From a virus: a DNA stretch of 37,581 bases. The notes beneath the pieces are model-generated. The model made no database searches. It saw nothing but the letters and a program-made list of their open reading frames with translations, and was not told the origin of the DNA. The position numbers were made by a program, and so were the translations under genes. Position 1 is the stretch's first letter. Every line of letters begins with the position of its first letter. The stretch covers positions 1-37,581 of IMG/VR virus record IMGVR_UViG_3300030106_006605, one strand, 5' to 3'. Shown here piece by piece: positions 28,101-35,914 of this stretch.

Positions 28101-31100
28101 GGATAAAAATAGTTAACGCCCTTGATACCGGCTTCGATGGTGCCCTTCTTAAGTTCAAGCCCTGGGAACTTGTTATAGTATTTGTTCCTTTCCAGAATAT
28201 GATTTTCAATAACAGTCCTTATCTCACCAGAAGAATTGGCGGATAGCGGCACCAATTGATTTAAAAACTCTGACAACGAGGAGTCTATCCATTTATAGAA
28301 CTCAACGTATTTATCCAAATTCGGGGTGTTCTGGATTCTCTCGAAGAAGAGTTGCCGCAACTTGCCCATTTCCTTATAGTCTTGCCTATATCTGTTAACG
28401 GGATCGCCAATCAAATTGTTAAAATCTACTATGGTAGAAAACATATTAATCATTTCTTCCGAAATTGTTTGATACATGCTTTTCTCAATAGCGAGATAAT
28501 GATTTATTGGCCTGCTCGTTCTATCGAACTGCTCGTCATCGAACGTAAGAATGTTAACTGTGTCGGAGCTATCCAAGACTTCCGGCAACCGTTGTTTCGA
28601 AGAATAAATAAGCCGCTCATTAATAGACCCAGTGTCAAGCGCCTCAAAACTATATCCCCTCCCACCAAATTGGCTTTCTAGATTAAATTTGGTCTGTGCG
28701 GTGACATCCATGTACCTCTCGCCCCTCTCCGACGAGCCCGAAGAGAAGTCGCTAACAACAAACTGTCCGTCACTGTCGGACCCAGATATATCTGCGAAAT
28801 TCCAATGTACTACAAGAGAGTCCATTTGCGGTATATAAGAACTACTGATGCCGTCCGGGCTGTTTACCAGGTGTCCATTTTTACGGAAAAGTTTAGTATT
28901 TCTGTAGGGGTGTTTGGTCCCATAAGAATGTGGATCTTTTGCGTGTGATACAATAGTATCGTTGTCTATATAATCAAACCATATCCTAAAGGAGGAAACC
29001 TCTGCGTCGGAAAACTGTGCAACGGTTCCAGTAAAGTTTTGACGACGAGCACCAACATAATACCGATGGTTTTTAGTAAGATAGTTTAAAGAATTAGCAT
29101 TAATAGAAGATGTAGTTAAAAGAAACTCGTTCTGGATGGTTCCTAGTTCGGTATTGACCCCGTAGAATTCTACGGTGAGTATTTCGTTGTCTTCTGCAAG
29201 CCCAGGAGCCGCAGCCGCTCCCGATACAAGACCTTGAAGGGGAAATTTTCTTGGTTTAAGCCTGACCGCAAAATTCCATTTCGTATCGTCGTATACATCT
29301 TTAAAAAGACTTGTGGTGAGATGGATTGGAACAGTAGTAACATGACTACTCGTCAAAATAAAATAAGCATCTTTAGATTCAATTTCGGGACGAATCGCCA
29401 TTATTTGTAAGCCATATTCATCGCTGTTTCCAATTCCTAACCAAGTAAAGGCTGTTGGGCTTTTGGCGTCTGCTGTTCCATGAGAACCGTATATAGAAGA
29501 AGTAATGAAAGGAGTTCTAAAAAAGTTTTTAGAGCTTACAGGCGGTTTTTTTGGGAAAACAGCCTCGACCTCTTCAGTTCTGGCAAAGTAGGCTACGCCA
29601 TCTTGTGTTCCTGAAAGATTTGTTATCGACGTTGTGTTGGAGTTATCACTAGAGGACTGCTGCACAACCGTAGCAGCAAATCTACTGGGGTCATTGAAGC
29701 TGACGAAGTGTTTTTTAACAGCCGTATCTTTGCGGCTGTCTTCTAATTTATAAGTAACATTATCTCCATACATGTTAATCTTAATCAATTCATCGTCAAC
29801 ACCATAGCACCTAATCAAGTTTCTAAAAGATTTTTCTGTGCCCTTTGACTTGTAGATGTAAGTCAGGTTGTTATAGATGTTTTGATAGATAAGATTTTTT
29901 ATATCGCTTAACTCTTCTTCATAAATTCTGTCCTTATCTTTCGACATTATTTTAGAAACTATATCCGAATCAACAAAAATCTCTGGGGTGTTCATCCCGG
30001 CATTTTCCAACAATTTATTTGAGAACGGATATGGTTTTAGGCTGGAGCTTGTATAGTTTGTGTCCTTTATGTCCGGTATTTCTCGAATCTGCAAATGAAG
30101 CTGGTCTAGGTAGCTAGATATTATCTGGGTGAGGTTTAACACTTCGCCCCTTTTATCGTCATGACTATCTTCATCGATAATCCACGATGGTAAAGTGTAA
30201 TAAATCGAAGAGTTATTTCTGTGATCGTGGGCACTGCCAGATGACTGTAACTCTGCGTAAAGATTCGCTACGTCTGCGTGCTCTTTATAGATAATCGGAT
30301 CTCTAAATTCTTCAATCGCCGCGCTTGCAGACACAATAGCAGACCCCGTGTTTCTAGAGTTGGCGGCACTACCACCATACCCAGATCCACTAACCCAGAC
30401 GCCATTAGAAATTCGACCGGAATAATCTAGAACCGTAGCATCGACTGAACTTGTGCCAGTTATCCCCTCGTTGAATTTATAGTAAACGCCCAGTTCTGCG
30501 TTGGCTATATCTTCGTTCGTTCCGCCGCCAACTTGTGTAAACCAATTGAAACCAACGTCTTTGCTGGACCTTTTGGACTTCCAGTACCGGAACTCGTCCA
30601 TAGACGCCGACAACTTTCCGTATCCTTCCATGTCGGCAGATGCAGTAACGTCAGTAACCGTATAAGGGGAAACCTGTAGGGCCCCGAGATAAGCCTTCAT
30701 AGAACCTGTTATATCTCCCCATTCACTAACGGAAGAGGTGGCAGCAGTCTCTTTCAAAACGCCGTTAACATAAAACTTTGCTTCAAACGTCGCGTCCTCA
30801 GAACTAGAGTGGAAACTAAACGCGTAATGAGTCCACCCAGCAGTAGACATAGAACCGGTGGTTACAGATGAACTATGCCCGAAAGATAAATCCCACACGT
30901 TTGCGTTCGAGTCCGAACCCGAAGCCAATTGAATTCTGAACGGGTCTGCGTTAAACCCGGTCCTGGAGGCGTCGTTGGCCGTTCCAGAAAGAAATATGTT
31001 TAAGCGCCCGTACTCTTCACTGCCAGAGGGCTTGCCGTTCCATAAATCGAATACAGATTCTTTATATGTTTTAGATACGTCCCATCCTTCTTTGTTTAAC

Positions 31101-31720
31101 CAGAACTCAACCGTAACACCCTTGGAGACATCAAACTTTAAGTTAGACTCTCTGGTTCCCTTCCTGTCGCCCGCGAGCACCCCCTCAGTTTCATATATGT
31201 CGGTGTCATATATATTCGAAGAGGAAAAGGAGGAATGAATAGTTTTACCCAGCATTCCGTTAGAGGCAGTGTGGGGGCCGCCAGTTACAACAATATATTC
31301 ATAATCAGCAGATGCGGGAGCGCCCCATTGTTCATCATTGGCCAATGTGTTAGCGAGAGAACCCCAAGTGTCGTCACTAAACTTTACATAACCAGTAGTC
31401 CTTGGGTAGCGTTCATTAAAGACATATAGGTCCAAGTAAGACGAACTGTTCATAAACTGGGTTCTTTCGAGATTTGAACCATCATACGGATACGTTTTAT
31501 ATATTCTGTCTATCGCGTCTGTATAATATTTTTCAGCGGAGCCGTAAATAGCAAAATTTGAAGCGGATGAAAAATCTATGTTGGGTATGAAACGAGATTT
31601 TTCTTCAATCTTTGCCTCTATATTTTTACGTGACTCCGCCTCAAGCCCCAAAGTCTGTAAATCAGTGGACTCTAAAACCTTAAACGAACCCGCTTTGTCA
31701 AATAAGTTCTTCGTGCTCAT
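22118..31720 (-). CDS. Giant LamG/concanavalin-like virion protein, 3200 aa
   Basis: This is the largest gene of the window (9.6 kb) and probably a tail-fibre, baseplate-periphery or adhesin protein. Residues about 195-385 form a LamG/concanavalin-A-like jelly roll: VTVEFWLNKEGW, GWTHYAFSF, AKFYVNGVLKET, AYLGALQ and MDEFRYWK appear in the usual order. A second, more divergent jelly roll lies at about 740-920 (KWNFAVRLKP, EFYGVN, SSFRIWFDY). Residues about 1225-1375 are a Thr/Ala/Val-rich domain resembling one in the adjacent 655-residue protein, sitting between INWRFAHAP and NAYWWKNRAERDN. The remaining roughly 1800 residues are Ser/Tyr/Asn-rich. The C-terminus is helical and His/Gln-rich. 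No protease or glycosidase motif is recognised. The ATG at 31720 overlaps the upstream stop (TAATG). Carbohydrate binding is inferred from the fold type. Confidence 0.9.
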   Translation of the reverse strand: MSTKNLFDKAGSFKVLESTDLQTLGLEAESRKNIEAKIEEKSRFIPNIDFSSASNFAIYGSAEKYYTDAIDRIYKTYPYDGSNLERTQFMNSSSYLDLYVFNERYPRTTGYVKFSDDTWGSLANTLANDEQWGAPASADYEYIVVTGGPHTASNGMLGKTIHSSFSSSNIYDTDIYETEGVLAGDRKGTRESNLKFDVSKGVTVEFWLNKEGWDVSKTYKESVFDLWNGKPSGSEEYGRLNIFLSGTANDASRTGFNADPFRIQLASGSDSNANVWDLSFGHSSSVTTGSMSTAGWTHYAFSFHSSSEDATFEAKFYVNGVLKETAATSSVSEWGDITGSMKAYLGALQVSPYTVTDVTASADMEGYGKLSASMDEFRYWKSKRSSKDVGFNWFTQVGGGTNEDIANAELGVYYKFNEGITGTSSVDATVLDYSGRISNGVWVSGSGYGGSAANSRNTGSAIVSASAAIEEFRDPIIYKEHADVANLYAELQSSGSAHDHRNNSSIYYTLPSWIIDEDSHDDKRGEVLNLTQIISSYLDQLHLQIREIPDIKDTNYTSSSLKPYPFSNKLLENAGMNTPEIFVDSDIVSKIMSKDKDRIYEEELSDIKNLIYQNIYNNLTYIYKSKGTEKSFRNLIRCYGVDDELIKINMYGDNVTYKLEDSRKDTAVKKHFVSFNDPSRFAATVVQQSSSDNSNTTSITNLSGTQDGVAYFARTEEVEAVFPKKPPVSSKNFFRTPFITSSIYGSHGTADAKSPTAFTWLGIGNSDEYGLQIMAIRPEIESKDAYFILTSSHVTTVPIHLTTSLFKDVYDDTKWNFAVRLKPRKFPLQGLVSGAAAAPGLAEDNEILTVEFYGVNTELGTIQNEFLLTTSSINANSLNYLTKNHRYYVGARRQNFTGTVAQFSDAEVSSFRIWFDYIDNDTIVSHAKDPHSYGTKHPYRNTKLFRKNGHLVNSPDGISSSYIPQMDSLVVHWNFADISGSDSDGQFVVSDFSSGSSERGERYMDVTAQTKFNLESQFGGRGYSFEALDTGSINERLIYSSKQRLPEVLDSSDTVNILTFDDEQFDRTSRPINHYLAIEKSMYQTISEEMINMFSTIVDFNNLIGDPVNRYRQDYKEMGKLRQLFFERIQNTPNLDKYVEFYKWIDSSLSEFLNQLVPLSANSSGEIRTVIENHILERNKYYNKFPGLELKKGTIEAGIKGVNYFYPDPNTINWRFAHAPTVSPAFATATITVADGDADCGMSEKESIVITSADSQELTYVIVDDNATTVATGAVLESGTDTGASTAGSALAGGIAVAINTTGTVSTQNDFLVQLKAAIEHANGHNGKITVSAVPDEADGAQTITLTQANIGDSANTTITDDISQTTVAGFTGGQRASEKDNAYWWKNRAERDNASLNTGVSDEVTSVKKNLLNISRQAQKRNNSVPLKISGRSDSHGYNTANPGNYTRKNYVHGGVNFPEGKRPFSFKEALDFGHNTKLEFDTDKFSEDSDSLYNVRTNDVVNPNLKQKYKIEEMRIRGTSENLPKASSILPFTPTALGSASNQSIQTGYHQLLNDDATSIDNLHIDGADSSEHGMQGPFTEKFVGGHQYRHIDNTGSVDSAGHRTLTDHTERPEAWDLKVESAGVSFAHPTTDRPRAMFLREEAAKRPVNIKNIKQVSGSVTRHISGTMVSSIGNFRNHYELVMSSDRSLNNRTLIKSGNFITGALTSTFVSGVNDYEKVVRDKSEHVIVERFSAPGGPETAGDSLGGAGLDFESGQYSPYNDLNTRNMSVRKVLNRTLLKDHAESSGYKSGSATVASFHNTHRNTHRKIIYKETDTHAGDSSRKDFKPANYITGTVFNNGFFSTPIPQSELQYSWVTGALANKGSDYLHGSKSVEILGYAHPDGEYSASSGYSPAIVFASASSAKLTKRDDGAFVGGDSKEATPIAFGELAPVSVFTKLNLGLRDPVSASDNHLGYPTSYELSYYINIGDEGSLVGLDTEQTDAFVNRVRDNTPYAFNGLMLQRNGPYGWPTWKQVRAGQHPVARALVTNHTVSILQDDSTTRYIRSSDTGSAYEVQEPTRYGTVKQYRESPVVSKYKPVQQVIMHNSVPISIKSSYTNVVSLYSNDELAQMYSPVPSEKLTYNLVRERYDSSNFVKFVCSETVYPAEKNVYSNKIRERTSFANSFWRDVRTDRSTLGVDKRTVFGMDGIGQSAWSLDPNEDFETGLVIAAINYSASNKKAGQLQNNYVQVHRTDKTHITASALYARKHMMSATGSVVGYGVYGGIINIPETRSLAVPASPSTFPLGVMQISGGNAAWDAGRTAGKVVDGVFVSSSRNPWYDSYRDYADKLRLLNKDYTLVPEFRISEHMERYVLSSSNNFLADNTSSFSIFGIPSSSHVPNNSGRDNFYSIFSFSDFMKYFEIMKDDHKLFAKPSSITLRMKALKKFLPYDGFYPAERTLQLASQFSKSYGSHVNATSSQTVQDATLYPKAAWRPFMNWSYAPGIMYNSIKAGIAVDYPIFTGSYYVQTPTDTAYYIITSASSKYDTDPARGTASFDYRVPFEALINPGKYLTNTPMVDMEPHIDCRLNVTASWTGQGDNLYSMMVSNFLAEVPSFFLPEGKFTTLRSKPENEFKQFVPGQYYAARVKVRRSYNQPRTNVSGNVGTDGSVISPYPVPNLTVGEVRTKKMRETFTMYSRPSAFGPAISGRRDVAGAARGMDSLGGFNPAFTPPYYDGEAWYDIIFSASSTTHTLRDIFASSSQIPHRFDENTMTGIQGDATTANATMYSRGNINNNSMHVTSSFNLFARATEKSVEYDEFGNVMTVADSDLDNRGVWVLEPKFETPMLNFSDNSVRPITASDGRFQTDINKGVLTIPQNGSESVPRGMWHQFGLMPDAPDKGVFLEIEDVPKTWLDNRLPYASAATQGLYDSGRIESLLDVVPFEKTSTRLGEIADNKVIKEAVVVVPFVETGTGKKFFNLPKNTLNNAAPDSPVGKLISAMGEYVFPPYMDFINFPSSVKPIAMYVFEFTQVLSKDDLSYIWQNLPPDIGSDFQEAEATVTHPLLAGEMLKPSNMNKMKFMVFKVKQKAETNYYSKVINTKAKADEYDFGVSIGRSQKEKYSYNWPYDFFSLVEFVKLDTEITFESGNSINGRVAASSLSTIKGIDVSRLTQQQQSDLRAHSEHHSSGHIKEMTKSMEAGMNFSDAHDEAMRKVGQ

Positions 31721-33687
31721 TATTCAACCCTAAATTTGAATCTTTCCGGCTGCTCAACCCAACTGCCCAATCCGCCGTTGTAGTATGAAAATTTTATACC
31801 GTAGGCATACCCAGGCTCCAACATATCCATATTGATATCAAAATAGCTGCCCGACACATCAAAAGACATGACAGTTTCATTATCGTCGGCGTATACGCCT
31901 TTGTTGCCCCTAAGATCGTCTCTTTTTCTGCTTCCTGTGCCATGGGATATGACTTCCAAATCGTCTATTATTCTATACACAGAGAACGATGCGCTGTCCG
32001 GAATGGTCATTTCAACGTCTGTAGTTGCCTTGTTGTAGATTGTAGGGCTCCAGTCCTTCGTCCTGGTGAACGTCCTGAACCTTGCCTTCTCGTTTCGTGA
32101 GTATGCTGGTTTTAAGTTAACTATAGAAGTAACGTATTCTGTGGACGGATGAATATTAAATGAATCAAATGTCTTTGGATTAACAGAGCCAGTGCGGTAA
32201 ACAGTTGCGCTATGCAGGCCAGCAGCCGCCAAAGGATTTGTAGTAGAGCCGGTCCACCACACATCAAATAAATTTGTTAAAGTTGCGCTGCCGGAGGTTC
32301 CTGTTAAAGCAAGGGAAGCCGTATATATACCTGTGTCTATCCTCGTTCCTGTCGCAACTGATGTCAAAGCTGTGGTATTATTACTAACCCCTCCGCCAAC
32401 CGAAAGAAGAAGCGCTGTTCCCGACAGTGCAGTGTTTTCGGCATTACCGGAAAAAACACTAACAAATATTTGATGTCCATTATTTGTTATGGTTGGTATA
32501 TCTCTTAGTTGTCCTCTTACATAATTATATAAAAACAACGTATTCAAGTTTTCCTCAGCAGGAACTACAGAAGAACTTAAATAGAAGTTGTTCCGATCAT
32601 CACGGTAAGAAGAATCCCATCGTGCCTCAAGCGCCGGCCTCTTGAAGAAAAACTCCGACCCTCTGCCAAAAAACTTCTTAGTGTAAAAAGACCTACTGTC
32701 CGACTCGTGACTAGATGACATAGCTATAGCGAACCCATGATTTGGCTTGCCAGTACTGCCGGTTACGTCTTGCATCCACTGCTCCACAAGAGAGGTAACA
32801 TCAAGCTCAAGATCCTCATTCCCCACGGGGAACGATGCACTAAAAGACGAAGAAACATCGTCAGTGCCCCAATAATCACCCCCTTCCGAGGCCCATGCGC
32901 CATCGCCGCCACTCCATGAGCTACCCTGCATATCAAGACATCCGTCCGTAATGGCGGTTCCTGATGGGTCAGCTATGCTATTTCCGGATCTTCCAGATAC
33001 ATCAGACTCCAATGTGACCAACGAGCCTGCGGCGGTGGCTGTAATTCTAAGAGCTGATGCGTTAATGGCGGCAGCCGTATTAATGCCGAATTGTGTTCTA
33101 TTACTATTTGCATTCGAGAATGCTATTATTGTTGCAGTAGATGTATCTGTGCTATTATCAATGGTAAAAGTCACCGAGGTTCCATCAGCGTCGACAACTG
33201 TTAGCTGACGCGTGTTTGCTTGGCCAGCCGTTCTGCTGTTCGCCGTGAGAACAACAGTTGCCTTAGAATCATTTCCGTTTGCATTAACCCAGTTAGATCC
33301 CGTACTGTTGTTTGTTTCATCGGTGTATCCGTCCATATCCAAGCCGAAGCCTTCCTCCCAGCTTCCACTTATCGCCTTAATTTCTAAAGTATAGTCTCTG
33401 GGTAAGGTCTGAGCGTGTTCGGCGTTATACATTCTTAAATAAAAACTAACACTTCCACTTTCGGGTAACGACCCACTGACTCTGCTCGAAGATATGGGTG
33501 TCATCGGAAAATTTATTAATATTCTTGACTTCTCCGCAGAAGAAGAATTGGCCTGTCCGTAAATGCTGAACGTCTCCAGAATGTCAGACAAGCCCATACT
33601 GGAGCCAGTGCCCCTGGTTGTGAGGTCGCTTTTGAAAGCGTTTGTAATCGTATTGTCAGCACTTGCTGTGAACCTTGCAATACCCAT
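31720..33687 (-). CDS. DNRLRE/CBM96-like virion protein with an inserted domain, 655 aa
   Basis: The N-terminal part resembles DNRLRE-type carbohydrate-binding jelly rolls: an early ARFTASADNTI strand, RILINFPMTPI, VSFYLRMYNAEH, YTLEIKAISGSWEEG, then LELDVTSLVEQW, NHGFAIAMSSS, SFYTKKFFGRG and RPALEARW. Between GSNWVNANG (about residue 135) and the Trp/Gly-rich WASEGGDYWG (about 264) lies an extra roughly 120-residue Thr/Ala/Asn-rich domain resembling one in the 3200-residue protein. The C-terminal half is beta-rich with an SFNIHPSTEYVTSIVNLKPAYSR-like region split across strands. No catalytic motif is apparent. The ATG at 33687 overlaps the stop of the gp6-like gene by one base, with AAAGGGG upstream. 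It probably attaches to the baseplate or to the giant protein encoded next. Confidence 0.87.
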   Translation of the reverse strand: MGIARFTASADNTITNAFKSDLTTRGTGSSMGLSDILETFSIYGQANSSSAEKSRILINFPMTPISSSRVSGSLPESGSVSFYLRMYNAEHAQTLPRDYTLEIKAISGSWEEGFGLDMDGYTDETNNSTGSNWVNANGNDSKATVVLTANSRTAGQANTRQLTVVDADGTSVTFTIDNSTDTSTATIIAFSNANSNRTQFGINTAAAINASALRITATAAGSLVTLESDVSGRSGNSIADPSGTAITDGCLDMQGSSWSGGDGAWASEGGDYWGTDDVSSSFSASFPVGNEDLELDVTSLVEQWMQDVTGSTGKPNHGFAIAMSSSHESDSRSFYTKKFFGRGSEFFFKRPALEARWDSSYRDDRNNFYLSSSVVPAEENLNTLFLYNYVRGQLRDIPTITNNGHQIFVSVFSGNAENTALSGTALLLSVGGGVSNNTTALTSVATGTRIDTGIYTASLALTGTSGSATLTNLFDVWWTGSTTNPLAAAGLHSATVYRTGSVNPKTFDSFNIHPSTEYVTSIVNLKPAYSRNEKARFRTFTRTKDWSPTIYNKATTDVEMTIPDSASFSVYRIIDDLEVISHGTGSRKRDDLRGNKGVYADDNETVMSFDVSGSYFDINMDMLEPGYAYGIKFSYYNGGLGSWVEQPERFKFRVE

Positions 33688-35480
33688 TAGCTTATGGCCC
33701 CTTTAATATCATTGTCAGGGAATTTAATTTCCAACACAACGTTTTCTGGTACATTAATGTATCTGCCGTCAGCAGATGCAAGTGAATCAACATCCAGAGC
33801 TATGCTAGCATAACTACTGCCTGTTTTTTGCACCACTTTCACATTTTTTGTATCTATTACTCCTCTAACCTTGTTCAGTATGCTATAAATTTCCGATATA
33901 TACAGAGGCTCACCAATGTATAATGGCTCTCTAAAATGATCCCTCAAAGAAGCAACGCAATCTGACAAAACATCAAAGCGGTTCTCCTGGTCGGCTACGA
34001 CGACTTCAAACTCAATTCCAATATTTGCTATTTTAGCATCTAAAATATCAATTGTATCATTGATCATCTTATACCTGCTTAACCAGGTTTTTAAGTTTTC
34101 TTTTATTGTGGTGTTGGTAACAGTAAGTTTTCTAAAAGAATTTTCAGACATAACATACAAATTCAAATTTCTTTTCAATGAATCGGGATCACGAACAATT
34201 CTACACCTCTTTATTGAACCAAATTTCTCTGGCATGGAGTAAACGGCTGCTTCGTAGTCTTGTTGCGTCACTGCCCTGTTTTGCATAGCAAAGTGGTCAA
34301 TGGTTCTTCTTCTTAGTTCTTCGGCTGACGGCAGCGAGATATCTCCGACGATAGGGTCTTCATTAAAACACTCTAAAGAAGAGCGGACCTCACTCATTCT
34401 TGCGGGAGCTAAATTTGTGGTATCTTTAAAAGATAAAACGGGATTGGAAACCTGCGTGACACTTCCAGCAGCAGCATTAACGTTGCCAGGGTCGTTGGCC
34501 CTGTATGTGATTGTAAGGGTCGTATTTGAGGGGCTTATACCAAATTTATCGGTCTGAAGAAGCTTCGACGGATCAAAAGAGGTGTCATTTATGTAATCTC
34601 TCCCGTGCATTTTTAAAACTACATCAGTGGGATCAGCAACAGAAGGCGACTGTAGTTCACTCGTAGAGCCATAACCAAATTGTAAATTTACCGAATCGAG
34701 GACTCTTTCAACAACAAACCTTCTTGGAACAACAAATGGTTTCAAAATAGAGGGAACGGTTGTACTGTCAGCACCCCTATTGGCAACCTCTTTATAGACT
34801 ACATTTTGCGACAAATAATCCACTTCGTAATATTGATTCCCATCTGAGTCAGTGACGGATATGATATCTGCCACGTTTGGATCATCGAGAGTCACTCTTC
34901 TAAACTTTCTAAAGGAGCCAACAGAAACCTCTTTAACTCGCATTCGGCCAGAAGCTATCTTGCCATAACCCCTAACAGCATATGAAGTGGGCACACCAGT
35001 CGAATCATCGACTCTAGCTACGACGGTCTCATTCGAGGGATTATCAAAATTAACATCCTCCTCTAGAATGAACCCATTCCCCGAAGTTGACGTGAGCCTG
35101 GTGCCCTTATGGAGAACGGGTATATAGCTGGTGTCTGGGCCCAGCCCTGTAGAATTAGCCGGAACTATAACATAAAAAGCCGCCAAACCAAACGAGGAGG
35201 GGCTAGATTTAAACTTATAGCCCATCTGCCTGCTGAGTCTGACGATGTTCTCATACTCGGTTGCGGAATCTAAAAACGTTTCGTTTATATTGTAATCTAA
35301 ATAAAATGACATTATGTCTCCGACATATGCCACAGTATCGAGCATTAGTGATCCAAAAGACGCATCATTAAAGTCTCTGAACGTATCTGGGTAGTATCTC
35401 TTGGCGTACTCTACAAGCTCCTGTTTGATAGAATCAAAGTCTCTACTTGTATATTTTATCGGCCTAATCTTCTTAGACAT
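33687..35480 (-). CDS. Baseplate wedge protein, gp6/baseplate-J-like, 597 aa
   Basis: This is the wedge subunit that forms the inner ring of a contractile-tail baseplate. The N-terminal region (residues 5-75) shows the typical pattern YTSRDFDSIKQELVEYA, then FNDASFGSLMLDTVAYVGD and FYLDYNINETFLDSA. Around residues 395-435 the family stretch MQNRAVTQQDYEAAVYSMP precedes KFGSIKRCRIV. The length is close to T4 gp6 (about 660). It sits directly after the gp25-like gene, the conserved order of T4-type baseplates, with a 45-base gap that contains an ATAAATAGTCT element (plus strand). GGAG lies upstream of the ATG at 35480. The gp25-gp6 pair is the best evidence that the virion is a myovirus. Confidence 0.93.
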   Translation of the reverse strand: MSKKIRPIKYTSRDFDSIKQELVEYAKRYYPDTFRDFNDASFGSLMLDTVAYVGDIMSFYLDYNINETFLDSATEYENIVRLSRQMGYKFKSSPSSFGLAAFYVIVPANSTGLGPDTSYIPVLHKGTRLTSTSGNGFILEEDVNFDNPSNETVVARVDDSTGVPTSYAVRGYGKIASGRMRVKEVSVGSFRKFRRVTLDDPNVADIISVTDSDGNQYYEVDYLSQNVVYKEVANRGADSTTVPSILKPFVVPRRFVVERVLDSVNLQFGYGSTSELQSPSVADPTDVVLKMHGRDYINDTSFDPSKLLQTDKFGISPSNTTLTITYRANDPGNVNAAAGSVTQVSNPVLSFKDTTNLAPARMSEVRSSLECFNEDPIVGDISLPSAEELRRRTIDHFAMQNRAVTQQDYEAAVYSMPEKFGSIKRCRIVRDPDSLKRNLNLYVMSENSFRKLTVTNTTIKENLKTWLSRYKMINDTIDILDAKIANIGIEFEVVVADQENRFDVLSDCVASLRDHFREPLYIGEPLYISEIYSILNKVRGVIDTKNVKVVQKTGSSYASIALDVDSLASADGRYINVPENVVLEIKFPDNDIKGAIS

Positions 35481-35504
35481 GTAAACACAATCTCCGCTTC
35501 TTGA

Positions 35505-35515
35505 ATAAATAGTCT
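35505..35515. repeat. ATAAATAGTCT element in the gap before the gp6-like gene
   Basis: The plus strand reads ATAAATAGTCT at 35505-35515; the same 11-mer occurs at 446-456 in the gap before the 133-residue gene. The ATAAATA core resembles the T4 late promoter, but on the plus strand it would point away from the downstream gene. The gap 35481-35525 holds no gene. Confidence 0.35.
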
Positions 35516-35525
35516 TACATATGAA

Positions 35526-35912
35526 TTAATTGCCAATAGGCAGTTCTAATATTTCAGTGGTCATCAATGGTTTAATAAAATAAACAATTCTAAGGACAAT
35601 TGAATCTGACGGGTCAGTGTTGACAATATTAGAACTTGAAAATGTTATGTCACGTATCTGAATGTAGGGCAGATACCTACTCGTCTGTTCTTCAATCTTT
35701 GATCTTATTTGATCATATGTTTGCTGGTTGTTGTTCTCAAACAGATACCCCAAGATGCCGACACCAAAGTTGACATCCATAATTCGCTCCCCAGGGTTTG
35801 TTAAAATCAGCATTTTAAAATTTTGTGCTGCTACCTGTTTTAAATTTTTAGTAAGGGCATACCCATCGTTGGGATCCCTTACTAAAGGTAATTTTGGTGA
35901 TAAGCCTGCCAT
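35526..35912 (-). CDS. Baseplate wedge protein, gp25/GPW-like, 128 aa
   Basis: This is a small baseplate wedge protein of the gp25/GPW family (historically called lysozyme-like, but acting as a structural nucleator of the sheath-baseplate junction). The core runs from about residue 20: NLKQVAAQNFKMLILTNPGE, RIMDVNFGVGILGYLFENN, and a helix before LPYIQIRDITF. The length matches T4 gp25 (132). The ATG at 35912 has AAGGAG five bases upstream, overlapping the stop of the preceding gene, which indicates coupled translation. It is followed by the gp6-like gene, as in T4-type phages. Confidence 0.93.
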   Translation of the reverse strand: MAGLSPKLPLVRDPNDGYALTKNLKQVAAQNFKMLILTNPGERIMDVNFGVGILGYLFENNNQQTYDQIRSKIEEQTSRYLPYIQIRDITFSSSNIVNTDPSDSIVLRIVYFIKPLMTTEILELPIGN

Positions 35913-35914
35913 TT

